Below, piece after piece: positions 10,983-19,753 of a DNA stretch of 64,000 nucleotides. The notes below the pieces were generated by a model that saw only the letters and a list, made by a program, of their open reading frames with translations, was not told the origin of the DNA and searched no databases. Location: assembly GCA_013874835.1 (NCBI GenBank), contig CP059430.1:1630864-1694863 (forward strand), read 5' to 3'. The position numbers were made by a program, and so were the translations under genes. The DNA comes from Carnobacteriaceae bacterium zg-84. GTDB taxonomy: Bacteria; Bacillota; Bacilli; Lactobacillales; Aerococcaceae. The stretch's first letter is position 1, and the number at the start of each line of letters is the position of its first letter.

Positions 10983-11954
10983 TTATTTTTCACATGACTC
11001 TTTTCTCATGCCTTTTGTTTTTCTATCAATCATATATCGAGGTCTTGCCTTCGTTTCTAAATAAATTTTCCCAATATATTCTCCAATAATACCAATGGAA
11101 ATCAATTGGATACCGCCTAAAAAACTCATAATGGATATCATACTTGTCCATCCTACTAGAGTATAACCAAAAAAATAACTCACAATACTCCAAATCAAAA
11201 AGATGAAACTTATTATAGACGTTAACACACCTAAAACTGTAATAACACGAATTGGACGAACACTTAAACTTGTAATACCGTCAAAAGCTAATCCTAGCAT
11301 CTTGCTTAAAGGATAATGACTTTCTCCAGCCATTCTTTCTTTACGGCTGTATTCAACAACCGCATGATTAAAACCAATTAAAGGAACTAATCCTCGTAAA
11401 TAAATATTAACTTCCTTAAATTCAGAAAGAGCAAGTATCGCTTTTTTTGACATTAAACGATAATCCGCATGATTATATATAACTTCACCACCCATTTTGG
11501 ATAAAAGTTTATAAAATTTTTCCGCTGTAAATCGTTTGAAGAACGTATCTGTTGATCGATCCTTACGAACACCATAAACAATTTCGGCTCCATTTTTATA
11601 TGCTTGAACCATATCTGTCATACAACAAATATCATCTTGTCCGTCACAGTCAATCGTAATTACAATATCGGCAAAGTCAGCAGCCTCAATCATACCTGCC
11701 AAAACGGTAGACTGATGTCCCCTATTTCTATTTTGAGAAATCCCTTCTACCCATTCTTCCTGTGAGTACCGTCTTATTAAGTCCCATGTTTTATCTTTAC
11801 TTCCATCATCAACAAACAAAATACGACTTAAAGGACTAACATATCCATTATCCATTAAATAGTGTAATTGCTGACTAAAAAGCGGAAATGTATGAGGTAA
11901 GACAGCTTCTTCGTTATAACAAGGAATAACAATATATAATATTGGATTTTCCAC
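10983..11954 (-). CDS. Membrane GT2, dolichol-phosphate-mannose-synthase-like (GtrB/YfdH type)
   Basis: 323 aa. The catalytic domain opens with LYIVIPCYNEEAVLP and has FVDDGSKDKT and the metal-binding ITIDCDGQDD. The C-terminal third (from about residue 230) carries two long hydrophobic segments (VLTSIISFIFLIWSIVSY; SIMSFLGGIQLISIGIIG), as in polyprenyl-phosphate glucosyltransferases that load sugars on undecaprenyl phosphate for surface decoration. It is monocistronic, 495 bp from the rml operon. No flippase or GtrC-like partner is adjacent, so the specific glycan is unknown. Confidence 0.88.
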   Translation of the reverse strand: MENPILYIVIPCYNEEAVLPHTFPLFSQQLHYLMDNGYVSPLSRILFVDDGSKDKTWDLIRRYSQEEWVEGISQNRNRGHQSTVLAGMIEAADFADIVITIDCDGQDDICCMTDMVQAYKNGAEIVYGVRKDRSTDTFFKRFTAEKFYKLLSKMGGEVIYNHADYRLMSKKAILALSEFKEVNIYLRGLVPLIGFNHAVVEYSRKERMAGESHYPLSKMLGLAFDGITSLSVRPIRVITVLGVLTSIISFIFLIWSIVSYFFGYTLVGWTSMISIMSFLGGIQLISIGIIGEYIGKIYLETKARPRYMIDRKTKGMRKESCEK

Positions 11955-12073
11955 TACTATCCTTTATTTTTATTATCTTCCAATACTAGAAAACAAAAAA
12001 CGACCAAAATTTTTTAATAACAATATTGATAGTACTATTCAAATAATAGATTTTTTCTATTTAGACGAAAATC

Positions 12074-12079
12074 ATTATA
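12074..12079 (-). promoter_or_regulatory. Extended -10 promoter of the membrane GT2
   Basis: The minus strand reads TGATATAAT (TGnTATAAT) with only a weak -35 (TTAAAT) 17 bp upstream. It lies about 120 bp upstream of the GT2 start. Confidence 0.5.
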
Positions 12080-12129
12080 TCATATTCAGCTTAAAAATTT
12101 AACCAAAAGTAATTATGGTTGTATAATTT

Positions 12130-12161
12130 TTAGGGTTAATGGCATAAGCCAGCAACCCTAA
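12130..12161 (+). repeat. Hairpin at the edge of the IS relic
   Basis: TTAGGGTT and AACCCTAA flank an inner GGC-ATAA-GCC stem, giving a two-tier hairpin. It lies about 70 bp before the transposase fragment, in the position of an IS leader. Its origin in the same element is an inference. Confidence 0.45.
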
Positions 12162-12231
12162 TTTCATGTAGACAAAAAGGCAATTTTCTCTTAAATTAAA
12201 AGTACCACCAAATAATAAGGAGAAATTGCCT

Positions 12232-12297
12232 ATGTCTAATATAACAGAAATCTTACTACAATTAAAGGATAAAAACATCACATTTGATCATAAGTAA
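12232..12297 (+). pseudogene. ISL3-type transposase N-terminal fragment (21 codons)
   Basis: ATG at 12232 follows AAGGAGAAATTGCCT. It encodes MSNITEILLQLKDKNITFD and stops two codons later. The start resembles ISL3-family transposase N-termini, which is family knowledge and not tested here. The frame is cut exactly where an IS30 terminal repeat begins (12293), so the fragment looks like a deleted, nested insertion. It is not related at this end to the ISL3 copy at 59.6-61.0 kb, whose protein begins MDYYTKK. Confidence 0.5.
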
Positions 12298-12315
12298 ATT
12301 ATATAATTAAGTTAG
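12293..12315 (+). repeat. Solo IS30 left-end repeat
   Basis: These 23 bp are identical to the left end of the IS30 element at 17598-17620, and identity starts at the same base (AGT). No transposase follows. It marks an IS30 insertion into the ISL3 fragment, later deleted. Confidence 0.75.
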
Positions 12316-12445
12316 TGTATAGTTGCCAAATATTTATAATATACTATCTTATAAAATATTTTAAAAAGTTTAACAACTATTTAACACAACTTATGATAGA
12401 ACTCTTATGATTCAATAAATCTACTACTTACAATAACACTCACAA
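12316..12445. other. AT-rich spacer downstream of rseP
   Basis: With the two relics before it, this completes a 491-bp gene-free stretch (11955-12445). No ORF, terminator or RNA could be supported here. Confidence 0.4.
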
Positions 12446-13696
12446 TTATTTAAAAAACCAACGCTGTATATCATTAAACGTTACGGCAACCATGAGTAAT
12501 ACTAATAATCCTGCAAATACCAATGTAATCATGGTTTCTTTTTCTTTACTAATTGGTTTCCCACGCAATAATTCTAGTATATTCAATACGATTTTCCCAC
12601 CGTCTAATGCTGGAATTGGCAATAAGTTCATCACACCTAAATTCACACTAATCGCAGCCATAAACATTAAAACAGACATTATACCACCTTGAGTGGCTTG
12701 CCCACTTGCTTGAGCAATTGCTACTGGTCCTCCAAATTGTTGAATATCAAATCCTGTTTTGAAAAATCCAGCTAGAGTTGACCAAATACCTGTAGCAATT
12801 TCCCATGTTCTTGTGAAACCATACGCCAAAATTGACGTTACAGAAGCATCTTTTTCTTGTTGGAATGTAACACCAATGACATTATTTTGAAACGGTACAG
12901 TGTATGTCACCATCTCATGATTTTCTTTTTCCACTATCAATTCAACTTGTGTTTGTGTTTTTTTCGCTTCAGATAGTCTTTGGTATAATTCTGCCCCATT
13001 TTTCGTTTCTTGATGATCTACCTGTGTGATACTGTCCCCTGTACGAATACCGGCTTGATACGCAGGTGTGTTTTCCATAACATTTACTTTATTCAATAAA
13101 TGAGGAATACCACCATTCATAAATCCAACTAAAATAAATAGTAAAATACCTAATATAAAATTGTTTAATGGTCCACCAAAATTAACAAGAATACGGCGAA
13201 AAATACTTGCTTGTTCAAACTGTTTTTCTAGTGGTGCTACTTGTATTTCAGTTCCGTTTTCTTCGATATACGTTGCCTCTTTTGAAACAGAAAAAGTACT
13301 ATCTGTATCTTGCCCTGCTAGACGACCTATTAAAAGCATTTCTTTTTCTAAATCGGCTTGACGCACTTCAAAAGGTACTGCTTTATCCAATCTTGTTTTA
13401 GCGCATGTATTAATGCATGTCACTATATTGTCTTGATTGAGTACAATACTAATCAACTGTCCTGCTTTTAAGGGTTCAACATCATCACCATATCCTGCTA
13501 AACGAACATATCCCCCAACAGGCAATGCGCGAATAGTATATGTTGTCCCATTTTTCTTTGTGGCAAAAATTTTAGGTCCCATACCAATCGCAAATTCTCG
13601 AACAAGAATACCTGAACGTTTTGCAAAATAAAAATGACCAAATTCATGAATGGTGACTATCACCCCAAAAACAAGTAAAAATACAATAATTTGCAT
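12446..13696 (-). CDS. rseP: RIP zinc metalloprotease RseP/Eep
   Basis: A 416-aa site-2-type intramembrane protease that cuts signal-peptide remnants and anti-sigma factors within the membrane. It opens with a hydrophobic segment carrying the zinc-binding HEFGH (VTIHEFGHFYFAKRSG, about residue 18). A PDZ domain follows (YQAGIRTGDSITQVD, about residue 215), and the second metal-binding motif NLLPIPALDGGK sits near residue 355, followed by C-terminal membrane helices. In enterococci the homologue Eep processes peptide pheromones. It is the last gene of a uppS-cdsA-rseP operon, the standard Firmicute order. Confidence 0.96.
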   Translation of the reverse strand: MQIIVFLLVFGVIVTIHEFGHFYFAKRSGILVREFAIGMGPKIFATKKNGTTYTIRALPVGGYVRLAGYGDDVEPLKAGQLISIVLNQDNIVTCINTCAKTRLDKAVPFEVRQADLEKEMLLIGRLAGQDTDSTFSVSKEATYIEENGTEIQVAPLEKQFEQASIFRRILVNFGGPLNNFILGILLFILVGFMNGGIPHLLNKVNVMENTPAYQAGIRTGDSITQVDHQETKNGAELYQRLSEAKKTQTQVELIVEKENHEMVTYTVPFQNNVIGVTFQQEKDASVTSILAYGFTRTWEIATGIWSTLAGFFKTGFDIQQFGGPVAIAQASGQATQGGIMSVLMFMAAISVNLGVMNLLPIPALDGGKIVLNILELLRGKPISKEKETMITLVFAGLLVLLMVAVTFNDIQRWFFK

Positions 13697-13714
13697 GAAA
13701 AACCTCCTTTTATC

Positions 13715-14512
13715 TTATATTAAGCAAATTAAAATAATGTGACACGCTACCACCCCAAAAAGTGTGCTATCAAATCTATCTAACACACCACCATGACCGG
13801 GTAGTATATTTCCTGAATCTTTAACATGGTAAAATCGTTTTAAAGCAGACTCAACTAAATCTCCCATTTGTCCTGCTAACGAAACACCAAATGCCAATAA
13901 AATCGTCCCTAGAAAATCTAGTGAAAGTGTCGCAAATGGTTGATGTATCGCAACAAAAATGAGTGCATATAAAACAGCAAGTGCCGTTCCACCAACAGAT
14001 CCTTCAATCGATTTATTAGGACTAATATGTGGGGCTAAACGGTGTTTCCCAAAACGTCTTCCTACAAAGTACGCACCTGAATCAGTTATCCAGCCAATAG
14101 AAAAAATGAACAAAATCGCAACAAATCCATACTCTCTAAGAATAAGTACATGGTGTGCACCTAATCCAATATATAAAGCTGCGAGCGAAACTATACCTAC
14201 TTTTTCAAATGAAAATTCATTTTTAGAAAAAACGGTTAAAACGAGTAACGCAAAGGAGCATAGACATAGCCAAAGTAAAGGTGTCATACGGAAATAATTG
14301 TAGTAAGTAATTGGAATGGTTAAGCCAATCGTTGCCAACAATCCAATAATCACTTCCGGAGAAGGTATTTTTATTTTTGCCATATGCATAATTTCCATAA
14401 AACAAATAGTAGCTAGTCCTACAATAGAAAGCTGGAACGTTAATCCTCCAAAATATAATAATGGCAGACCTATCGCCAAAATGACAAGCGCTGTTATAAT
14501 TCTTAACTTCAA
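13715..14512 (-). CDS. cdsA: Phosphatidate cytidylyltransferase
   Basis: It forms CDP-diacylglycerol from phosphatidate and CTP for phospholipid synthesis. The 265-aa protein is almost wholly made of membrane helices. It ends with the CdsA signature SALKRFYHVKDSGNILPGHG followed by GVLDRFDS. It lies 18 bp upstream of rseP and 11 bp downstream of uppS in one transcript. Confidence 0.96.
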   Translation of the reverse strand: MKLRIITALVILAIGLPLLYFGGLTFQLSIVGLATICFMEIMHMAKIKIPSPEVIIGLLATIGLTIPITYYNYFRMTPLLWLCLCSFALLVLTVFSKNEFSFEKVGIVSLAALYIGLGAHHVLILREYGFVAILFIFSIGWITDSGAYFVGRRFGKHRLAPHISPNKSIEGSVGGTALAVLYALIFVAIHQPFATLSLDFLGTILLAFGVSLAGQMGDLVESALKRFYHVKDSGNILPGHGGVLDRFDSTLFGVVACHIILICLI

Positions 14513-14523
14513 GACATTTCCTC

Positions 14524-15279
14524 CTACAATCCTCCAAAACGTCGATGCCGTTTTTGATATATTGCGAACGCTTTTTCTAATTCTTGTTCTTTAAAATCAG
14601 GCCAAAATACATCTGTAAAATAAAATTCACTATAAGCGATTTGCCATAACATAAAATTACTAATGCGCTCTTCGCCACTGGTACGAATTAACAAATCCGG
14701 CTCTGCATACTCGCCTAATTGTTTGGACCATAAATAATCTGACACAATCTCTTCGTTAATTTCTTCTACTTTATCATGATATTCAATACTTATTTTTTTT
14801 ATCGCAGCAATTATTTCCGCACGGGACCCATAATTTAATGCAAAATTTAAAATCATACCGTCATTCTGCTTTGTCTGCTCCACAGCATCCAAAACAGCTT
14901 TTTGCGTCTTTTCGGGTAATTGCTCAATAAATCCCGTTGTCATTACTCGAATATTATTTTCATTTAATTGTGGAATAAATGTACTAAAAAAATCAATCGG
15001 TAATTTCATTAAAAAAGATACCTCATCGTGAGGTCTTTTCCAATTTTCTGTTGAAAAAGCATATAAAGACAATACTTTAACACCTAATTTTTTCGCATGC
15101 AATGCAATCGTTTTAACTGTTTGCATACCTTCTTTATGCCCAGCTACACGAGGTAACATACGTTGTTGTGCCCAACGACCATTTCCATCCATAATAATGG
15201 CCACATGATTAGGAACACCTTGCTTTTCATCAAACGATATTTTTTCTTCATTATTTTGTTTCTTTTTGAAAAAAAACAT
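14524..15279 (-). CDS. uppS: Undecaprenyl diphosphate synthase
   Basis: A cis-prenyltransferase that makes the C55 carrier for peptidoglycan and wall polymers. At 251 aa it shows the catalytic Asp31 in IIMDGNGRWAQQR, the LSLYAFSTENWKRP motif, NFALNYGSR and the C-terminal RTSGEERISNFMLWQ. It is the first gene of the uppS-cdsA-rseP group and probably has its own extended -10 (TGTTACAAT, about 15319-15324) upstream. Confidence 0.97.
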   Translation of the reverse strand: MFFFKKKQNNEEKISFDEKQGVPNHVAIIMDGNGRWAQQRMLPRVAGHKEGMQTVKTIALHAKKLGVKVLSLYAFSTENWKRPHDEVSFLMKLPIDFFSTFIPQLNENNIRVMTTGFIEQLPEKTQKAVLDAVEQTKQNDGMILNFALNYGSRAEIIAAIKKISIEYHDKVEEINEEIVSDYLWSKQLGEYAEPDLLIRTSGEERISNFMLWQIAYSEFYFTDVFWPDFKEQELEKAFAIYQKRHRRFGGL

Positions 15280-15379
15280 ATCCTCACCTATTTTCTCAAG
15301 ATTTCACTACTTTTCTTATTGTAACATAAAACAAAAATAATCGTACACCTTTGGCATATTCTTAATAGATAATCTTTAC

Positions 15380-16219
15380 TTAATTCTCTTTATTCTGTAA
15401 AAAAGAAATATCTCCATTTGCAACAAATTGTTCTAAAATATTTTGAACAGCTTGTTCTTCATTCGTTCCAATCTCATAACGACATACTTTTTTCAATTCA
15501 TTATCGGCATTTTCCATGGCAACACTGTACTTAACTTCTTTCATCATTGGCAAATCATTTAAATTATCGCCAAATGCGATACACTCCTCTTTTTTTATAC
15601 CGTATTTTTCTTGTATAAATCGAATGCCTGCTCCTTTTCCGCCGTCTTTATGATACACATCAATCCACATATCTCCACTTGTCGCTGAAGAAACATTATA
15701 TTGTTCACGAATTGTTAAAGCAATTTGTTTATTTTCCTCTAAAGAACGTTTACTCATGATGGCAATTTTAACGACTTCTTCATCAGCTGGAATATCCGAC
15801 AATGTTTTTATTTTAATAATTTCCATATTATATTTTAGAAAATGCATCAACGCTTCATCAGAAATCGTTTCGTAAGTGTATGCTGTTTTTGTCGTACTCA
15901 ATAACGCATAACATCCTTCAAAACTTTCAGCTAATGTCACAACTTTTTCAACAATGTGTTGAGCAATCGCTAATACATGAATGGACTCCCCTTGTTTCAC
16001 AATATGGTTCCCGTTATCTCCTGCAAAATATAGCCAATCTTGACATACATCATCAAAAGGTTTTGAAATATGGTCAAAACTATTTCCACTTGCAATGACA
16101 CCAACGATATTTTTCTCACGCAACTGTTCAGCAATTTGGTTAAATCGCTCTTTATCATACGTTTTATCCTCTCTTAAAAAAGTACCATCCATATCTGTCG
16201 CAATTAGTTTTATCGTCAT
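15380..16219 (-). CDS. Cof-type HAD phosphatase
   Basis: 279 aa, HAD superfamily subclass IIB. Motif I is LIATDMDGTFL (residues 4-14), motif II lies in GVIASGNSFDH, and motif IV is CIAFGDNLNDLPMM. The cap sits between motifs II and III. Members dephosphorylate sugar phosphates and similar metabolites; no specific substrate can be read from the sequence. It has its own promoter and a 100-bp gap before uppS, so it is probably a single-gene unit. Confidence 0.9.
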   Translation of the reverse strand: MTIKLIATDMDGTFLREDKTYDKERFNQIAEQLREKNIVGVIASGNSFDHISKPFDDVCQDWLYFAGDNGNHIVKQGESIHVLAIAQHIVEKVVTLAESFEGCYALLSTTKTAYTYETISDEALMHFLKYNMEIIKIKTLSDIPADEEVVKIAIMSKRSLEENKQIALTIREQYNVSSATSGDMWIDVYHKDGGKGAGIRFIQEKYGIKKEECIAFGDNLNDLPMMKEVKYSVAMENADNELKKVCRYEIGTNEEQAVQNILEQFVANGDISFLQNKEN

Positions 16220-16249
16220 ATTTGCACCTCATATCTTTCTATTATTTTT

Positions 16250-16278
16250 ATTGTATAAAGATTATATGGAATAGTCAA
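16250..16278 (-). promoter_or_regulatory. Promoter of the HAD phosphatase gene
   Basis: On the minus strand TTGACT (16273-16278) and TACAAT (16250-16255) are separated by 17 bp, 31 bp from the start codon. Confidence 0.75.
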
Positions 16279-16394
16279 TGATACGCACCAATAAACACTT
16301 CTATCCTCATTTTTGTTAAATATAGTTTATTTTTAATTATCATAGTAAGGACAAATTGATATACTATGAACCCAAAAGATTCACACTAAAACAA

Positions 16395-16426
16395 AAAATT
16401 GGCATCCCGTACGGGATGCCAATTTT
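16395..16426 (-). terminator. Terminator of rplJ-rplL
   Basis: A perfect 16-bp inverted repeat (AAAATTGGCATCCCGT and its complement), followed on the minus strand by TTTTTTGTTTT. It lies 16 bp after the rplL stop. Confidence 0.92.
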
Positions 16427-16441
16427 GATACGTCATTAAAA

Positions 16442-16807
16442 TTATTTTAATGTTACAGTTGCGCCAACTTCTTCTAATTGAGCTTTTAACGCTTCTGCTT
16501 CTTCTTTAGATACGCCTTCTTTAACAACAGATGGAGCACCGTCAACTAATTCTTTAGCTTCTTTCAAGCCTAATCCAGTTGCTTCACGAACAACTTTGAT
16601 TACTTTAATTTTGCCGTCGCCAGCGCTTGTTAATTCTACGTCAAATTCTGTTTTTTCTTCAGCTGCTGCTGCAGGTCCTGCTGCGATTGCTACTGGAGCT
16701 GCTGCTGTTACGCCAAATTCTTCTTCGATAGCTTTTACTAAGTCGTTTAATTCTAAAATTGTTGCTTCTTTAATATCTGCAATAATTTGTTCAATGTTTA
16801 ATGCCAT
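16442..16807 (-). CDS. rplL: 50S ribosomal protein L7/L12
   Basis: The flexible stalk protein that recruits translation GTPases. At 121 aa it has the N-terminal dimerisation helix pair ([20 protein letters not shown]), an Ala/Gly-rich hinge (residues 36-50) and the globular C-terminal domain with [20 protein letters not shown]. The start is preceded by GGAGG. It is cotranscribed behind rplJ. Confidence 0.98.
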   Translation of the reverse strand: MALNIEQIIADIKEATILELNDLVKAIEEEFGVTAAAPVAIAAGPAAAAEEKTEFDVELTSAGDGKIKVIKVVREATGLGLKEAKELVDGAPSVVKEGVSKEEAEALKAQLEEVGATVTLK

Positions 16808-16878
16808 TATAATTTCCTCCGATTTATATATGTTTTTATTTTTGTTACACTAGGCAACTTTTTGTGTGGTTAATAAAA

Positions 16879-17379
16879 TTAAGCCACTTCTTCTTTTTGT
16901 TCTGCAACAGCTTTGAAAGCCAATGCTGTATTGCGAACTGGTGCTTGTAATACTGATAAAAGCATTGAAAGCATTCCATCGCGGTTTGGTAAAGAAGCCA
17001 ATGCTTCGATTTCTGCTTTTGAAGATACTTTACCTTCAACGATACCAGCTTTGATTTCTAACGCGTCTGCTTTTTTAGCAAACTCAGCAATAATTTTTGC
17101 TGGTGCTACTGCATCATCATTTGAGAATGCAACAGCTGTAGGTCCAACTAAAGCTTCGTCTAATCCTTCTAAGTTGTTTTGAGCAACTGCACGACGTACA
17201 ATACCGTTTTTCAACACTTTAAATTCAACGTTTGCTTCACGTAATTGAACACGCAATCTTGTTACTTCATCAACAGTTAATCCTAAGTAGTCAACAATAA
17301 CAACTGAAGATGCTTCTTCAATTTTTTTAGCAACTTCTTGAACTAACTCTGCTTTTTTAGCAATAGCTGCTTCGCTCAT
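16879..17379 (-). CDS. rplJ: 50S ribosomal protein L10
   Basis: It anchors the L7/L12 stalk on 23S rRNA and represses its own mRNA through the leader upstream. At 166 aa it has normal length, with the typical N-terminal [39 protein letters not shown] and a C-terminal helix that binds L7/L12 dimers. The start is preceded by GGAGG. rplK and rplA are not adjacent; an IS30 element lies upstream of the promoter. Confidence 0.98.
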   Translation of the reverse strand: MSEAAIAKKAELVQEVAKKIEEASSVVIVDYLGLTVDEVTRLRVQLREANVEFKVLKNGIVRRAVAQNNLEGLDEALVGPTAVAFSNDDAVAPAKIIAEFAKKADALEIKAGIVEGKVSSKAEIEALASLPNRDGMLSMLLSVLQAPVRNTALAFKAVAEQKEEVA

Positions 17380-17419
17380 TCATTTCACCTCCATTAGATT
17401 TGGGGTAGCACTTTTTAAA

Positions 17420-17532
17420 TAAAAAAGCCCTACATCACCCAAGACATAGAGAACCACAGAAATTTATATTAAATATCTATCTTCCTCGGTAGGATATTAA
17501 GGATTTCTCCACCCACTGTCTTTGGTAGCTTT
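17420..17532 (-). promoter_or_regulatory. L10 (rplJL) autoregulatory leader
   Basis: On the minus strand the leader reads AAAGACAGTGGGTGGA, then CCTACCGAGG, and later GTCTTGGGTGATGTAGGGCT before TTTTTT. These are the conserved blocks of the Firmicute L10 leader, in which L10-L12 binding favours an attenuator. It lies between the mapped promoter and rplJ. Confidence 0.9.
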
Positions 17533-17543
17533 TCACTTTCTTT

Positions 17544-17572
17544 ATCTTACCCTTTTTACTTTTTTATGTCAA
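17544..17572 (-). promoter_or_regulatory. Promoter of rplJ-rplL
   Basis: Minus-strand TTGACA (17567-17572), a 17-bp spacer, and TAAGAT (17544-17549). The IS30 boundary is only 25 bp upstream of the -35. Confidence 0.88.
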
Positions 17573-17586
17573 CTATTTTATTAAAA

Positions 17587-17597
17587 AATCTTGATTT
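17587..17597. repeat. 11-bp direct repeat, left of IS30
   Basis: AATCTTGATTT directly abuts the left end of the IS30 element and is repeated exactly at 18655-18665 on the other side. It may be an unusually long target duplication; IS30 members usually give 2-4 bp. Confidence 0.6.
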
Positions 17598-18654
17598 AGT
17601 AAATTATATAATTAAGTTAGCCAGTAGTACAAAAAAAGCATCTCATAGGATATACTTTTAGTAACAACAAAAAAAGGATACCAAGAGATGCAAGAATACT
17701 ATAACACCAAAGGCAAACATATAACAGAAAAAGAACGTTACTTCATCGAAAAATGGAAAAAAGAAGGAAAAAGCAATAGAGAAATCGGTAGATTATTAGG
17801 AAAAAATCACCAAACCATCAATAATGAAATCAAACGTGGACTTATCGATTTATCTTTTCATGGCGGCACTAAAGAATACTCTGCTCAAAAGGCACAAAAC
17901 GATTATCATCGTTTACGTTTAGCCGTAGGTAGAACAGATACGTGGACGGTAGAAAAAAGAAGCCCTCATCAGAGAAAAAATCATGGATAAATATTCCCCT
18001 GAAATGATTAGTCAACTACCTGATATGCCCTCTTGTACAACGATTTACTCATGGGTATACAAAGGATGGATTACAGGTATTTCGCGTAAACATTTGATTT
18101 ATCCTAGAAAACATAAACCGATAAAATCCAATGAAAAACGACCACCAAGAAAGGCTAATGCCCTCTCTATCGAACAGCGACCACAAGAGATTAACGAGAG
18201 AAAAGAAGTTGGGCATTTTGAAATAGATTTAGTGATTTTAAACAAGAAACGTGGACAACAATTATTGACATTAACGGACAGAAAAACACGCTATGAAATT
18301 ATTCGTCTAATTCCTGATAAAACGGCTCAAAGTGTGAACATCGCTTTGACGTCTATTCAACAAGACTATTTAATCCGCTCTTTAACAGCTGATAATGGTT
18401 CTGAATTTTTACGATTAGATGAGGCTGTCACCTGTCCTATTTATTATGCACATCCATTCTCTTCTTATGAACGAGGTAGTAACGAAAATGCAAATCGATT
18501 GATTAGACGATGGTTTCCAAAAGGCACAACAACCGTTACTCCTAACGAAGTAACGGCTGTTGAACAATGGATAAATCGTTATCCACGTAAATTATTTAAC
18601 TATGTATGTCCTTATGATTTACCTGAGGTGGCTAACTTACTATTGTAATTTGTG
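17598..18654 (+). mobile_element. IS30-family insertion sequence (1057 bp)
   Basis: The ends are imperfect inverted repeats. From the left AAATTATATAATTAAGTTAG continues into CCA; from the right, inverted, AAATTACAATAGTAAGTTAG continues into CCA. One transposase reading frame, broken by a frameshift, fills the element, and its stop lies inside the right repeat. The left-end sequence also occurs alone at 12293-12315. The element sits between the rplJ promoter and mvk, which are divergent, so no gene is interrupted. Confidence 0.85.
17688..18648 (+). pseudogene. IS30 transposase, frameshifted
   Basis: The N-terminal part (17688-17990) has the IS30 helix-turn-helix (SNREIGRLLGKNHQTINNEI). The C-terminal part (17983-18648) has the DDE core: EVGHFEIDLVI for the first Asp, TADNGSEF for the second and a SSYERGSNENANRLIRR block with the Glu. 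The two halves join if one A is removed from the run of six at 17953-17958, giving VEKEALIREKIMDKYSP. One extra base, or slippage in that run, therefore separates a complete IS30 transposase into two frames. Confidence 0.88.
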
Positions 18655-18665
18655 AATCTTGATTT
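18655..18665. repeat. 11-bp direct repeat, right of IS30
   Basis: Exact copy of AATCTTGATTT at 17587-17597, immediately outside the right end of the element. Confidence 0.6.
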
Positions 18666-18753
18666 TCAAATATTAAAATTTTTTAAACGTTGTTTACTTT
18701 TGAAGTAATGTTTTATAGACTATATCATGAGTTTACTATCATAGGAGTTTATT

Positions 18754-19692
18754 ATGAATATAACCAAAAAGAAAACAGCAACGGGAACAGCAAGTGGTAA
18801 AATTATTTTAATTGGTGAACACGCCGCTGTTTATGGACATCCTGCTATCGCCATTCCTTGTACAGCTGTCCAAACACATGTAAATATTTCTCCAGCAAAG
18901 AACGGCTTATATTTATATTGTGATTTATATGAAGGACTAATTGATGATATGCCAGAATTACTAACTGGTTTGAAAACAATTATTAACGCCACTTTATACT
19001 ACTTAAACCAAGAACATACACCTCTACACATTCGTATAGAAAGCTCTATTCCATCAGAGCGAGGTATGGGGTCTAGTGCTGCTGTTTCTTGCGCAATTGT
19101 CCGTAGTTTATGTCAATATTTCAATAAATCGATTACAACAAAGGAACTAATACATCTTGTTCAAATTGCTGAAAAAGTCGTTCATGGTAATCCAAGCGGC
19201 TTAGATGCCACAATTATTTCAACGGAAACACCTTTATTTTTTGAAAAAGGCAAACCCTTTAAAAAAATCAGCATAAATACGACTGGTTATCTCGTCATTG
19301 CAGATACAGGATTAACAGGACAAACAAAACAAGCCATTGAAAAAGTAGCAACCTTAAAAAAAGTAGCGCCAAAAACACATACATCTATCATGACCACATT
19401 ATCAAATATGACACATCGTGTCACACATTATTTGGCAACCAATCAATTACATGCTTTAGGACAGACCATGACACATGCTCATCACGCTTTACAAAAATTA
19501 GGCGTATCGCATCCGTTATTGGATCAACTTGTATCCTTATCCTTAGAGCACGGTGCACTTGGCGCTAAACTTACTGGTGGTGGTTTAGGTGGCTGTATGA
19601 TTGCTTTAGCAAAAACAAAACAAGATGCAGATGCTTTAAGATGTATATTACTATCAAAAGGGGCTAAACAAGCCTTTGTTCAACCTCTATAA
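18754..19692 (+). CDS. mvk: Mevalonate kinase
   Basis: It phosphorylates mevalonate in the isoprenoid pathway that Lactobacillales use instead of the MEP route. A 312-aa GHMP kinase: the N-terminal motif GKIILIGEHAAVYGHPAIA, the ATP-binding loop PSERGMGSSAAVS near residue 105, NPSGLDATI near 150, and the C-terminal AKLTGGGLGGCMIAL. The start ATG follows AGGAG. The other mevalonate-pathway genes (mvaD, pmk, fni) that often cluster with it are not in this window. Confidence 0.95.
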   Translation: MNITKKKTATGTASGKIILIGEHAAVYGHPAIAIPCTAVQTHVNISPAKNGLYLYCDLYEGLIDDMPELLTGLKTIINATLYYLNQEHTPLHIRIESSIPSERGMGSSAAVSCAIVRSLCQYFNKSITTKELIHLVQIAEKVVHGNPSGLDATIISTETPLFFEKGKPFKKISINTTGYLVIADTGLTGQTKQAIEKVATLKKVAPKTHTSIMTTLSNMTHRVTHYLATNQLHALGQTMTHAHHALQKLGVSHPLLDQLVSLSLEHGALGAKLTGGGLGGCMIALAKTKQDADALRCILLSKGAKQAFVQPL

Positions 19693-19716
19693 CCATAGTT
19701 TTGACTATGGTTTTTC
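19691..19716 (+). terminator. Terminator of mvk
   Basis: AACCATAG (19691-19698) pairs with CTATGGTT (19705-19712) and runs into TTTTCTTTT. The stem begins within the mvk stop codon. Confidence 0.85.
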
Positions 19717-19753
19717 TTTTATTTTTGATACACTGTATATAAAGGAGATTAAC

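Noticed and set aside
12099-12281. 60-codon minus-strand frame in the IS relic
   Set aside because: It is antisense to the transposase fragment and runs through the hairpin; no coding signs.
17688-18648. Programmed -1 frameshift (A-AAA-AAG) in the IS30 transposase
   Set aside because: The heptamer is out of phase with the upstream frame, and the needed change is loss of one base, not a -1 slip.
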